Source: Treponema sp. (GTDB lineage: Bacteria > Spirochaetota > Spirochaetia > Treponematales > Treponemataceae). Taken from it: 32,466 nucleotides of DNA. Of the stretch, positions 32,370 through 32,466 are shown piece by piece (the first letter of the stretch is position 1; each line of letters begins with the position of its first letter). The stretch spans positions 1 through 32,466 of the forward strand of contig JAEDJS010000020.1 in the NCBI GenBank assembly GCA_016296205.1, given 5' to 3'. The notes under the pieces are model-generated. The model was not told the DNA's origin and ran no database searches. It worked only from the letters and a program-made list of their open reading frames with translations. A program made the position numbers and the translations under genes.

Positions 32370-32466
32370 ATTGGCCACATGGGCAAATTATATGGAACCC
32401 TCAAAACGTGAGAGTCAAGGGCTTGAGAGAGTTTTAGCCTAATTATTAAGCGGTGGATTAGTGAAG
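32370..32466. other. Unassigned end of window
   Basis: The last 97 bases after aspS hold no recognisable gene. Short pairing segments are visible (CCCT with AGGG at about 32398-32422, GGCT with AGCC further on). A 16-codon frame from the ATG at 32391 runs into a stop codon. The region is cut by the window edge and cannot be identified. Confidence 0.3.

Noticed and set aside
32391..32441. Short reading frame at the end of the window as a gene start
   Set aside because: It ends after 16 codons and has no ribosome site; the region may be RNA or spacer, which the cut edge hides.

Overview
The window is low-GC spirochaete chromosome, most likely from a gut or rumen Treponema. This is inferred from several things together: the order cNMP-binding protein, murB, cysS, ECF sigma factor; PilZ and TPR proteins; an archaeal-type UMP kinase; many spirochaetal lipoprotein signals (LFGC, LNSC, LTSC type); and REP-like GTCAT...ATGAC palindromes between genes. 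I see no tRNA, rRNA, phage genes, transposase or CRISPR array. The species call was not tested against any database.

Layout. Bases 1-340 are a REP-like and tandem-repeat block. A minus-strand AICAR transformylase without the IMP cyclohydrolase domain follows, then a second repeat block and a HAD phosphatase. The HAD gene diverges from a PilZ-TPR pair through two promoters whose -35 boxes overlap. A double cyclic-nucleotide-binding regulator with its own consensus promoter leads a small run ending in a DUF192 lipoprotein. That run converges on murB. murB diverges from cysS, which is followed by an ECF sigma factor, a zinc-finger anti-sigma factor and an IPT/transglutaminase-like membrane protein lacking the catalytic Cys. 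Next come UMP kinase, a glucosaminidase lipoprotein, a SpoU-type RNA methyltransferase and a PAP2 phosphatase, tightly packed and overlapping.

Bases 15.7-22.3 kb are the accessory part: two large paralogous surface lipoproteins, each with three repeats of about 88 residues followed by a right-handed beta-helix. Upstream lies a structured leader ending in an intrinsic terminator, a promoter, and three 14-bp direct repeats. After that come mscS, nth and metK on the minus strand. metK is preceded by what reads as a SAM-II-family riboswitch with an extra hairpin. A stand-alone CBM48 protein follows on the plus strand, then a minus-strand lipoprotein/outer-membrane-protein pair, and finally aspS on the plus strand.

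Most notable observations: (1) the SAM-II-like metK riboswitch; (2) several genes (AICAR transformylase, HAD, PilZ, probably murB and aspS) whose predicted transcription start falls on or within a few bases of the start codon, suggesting leaderless mRNAs; (3) the leader/attenuator and repeat array in front of the beta-helix lipoproteins; (4) the pseudo-transglutaminase tied to an ECF sigma/anti-sigma pair. All functions are read from sequence motifs by eye; no searches or folding calculations were run.
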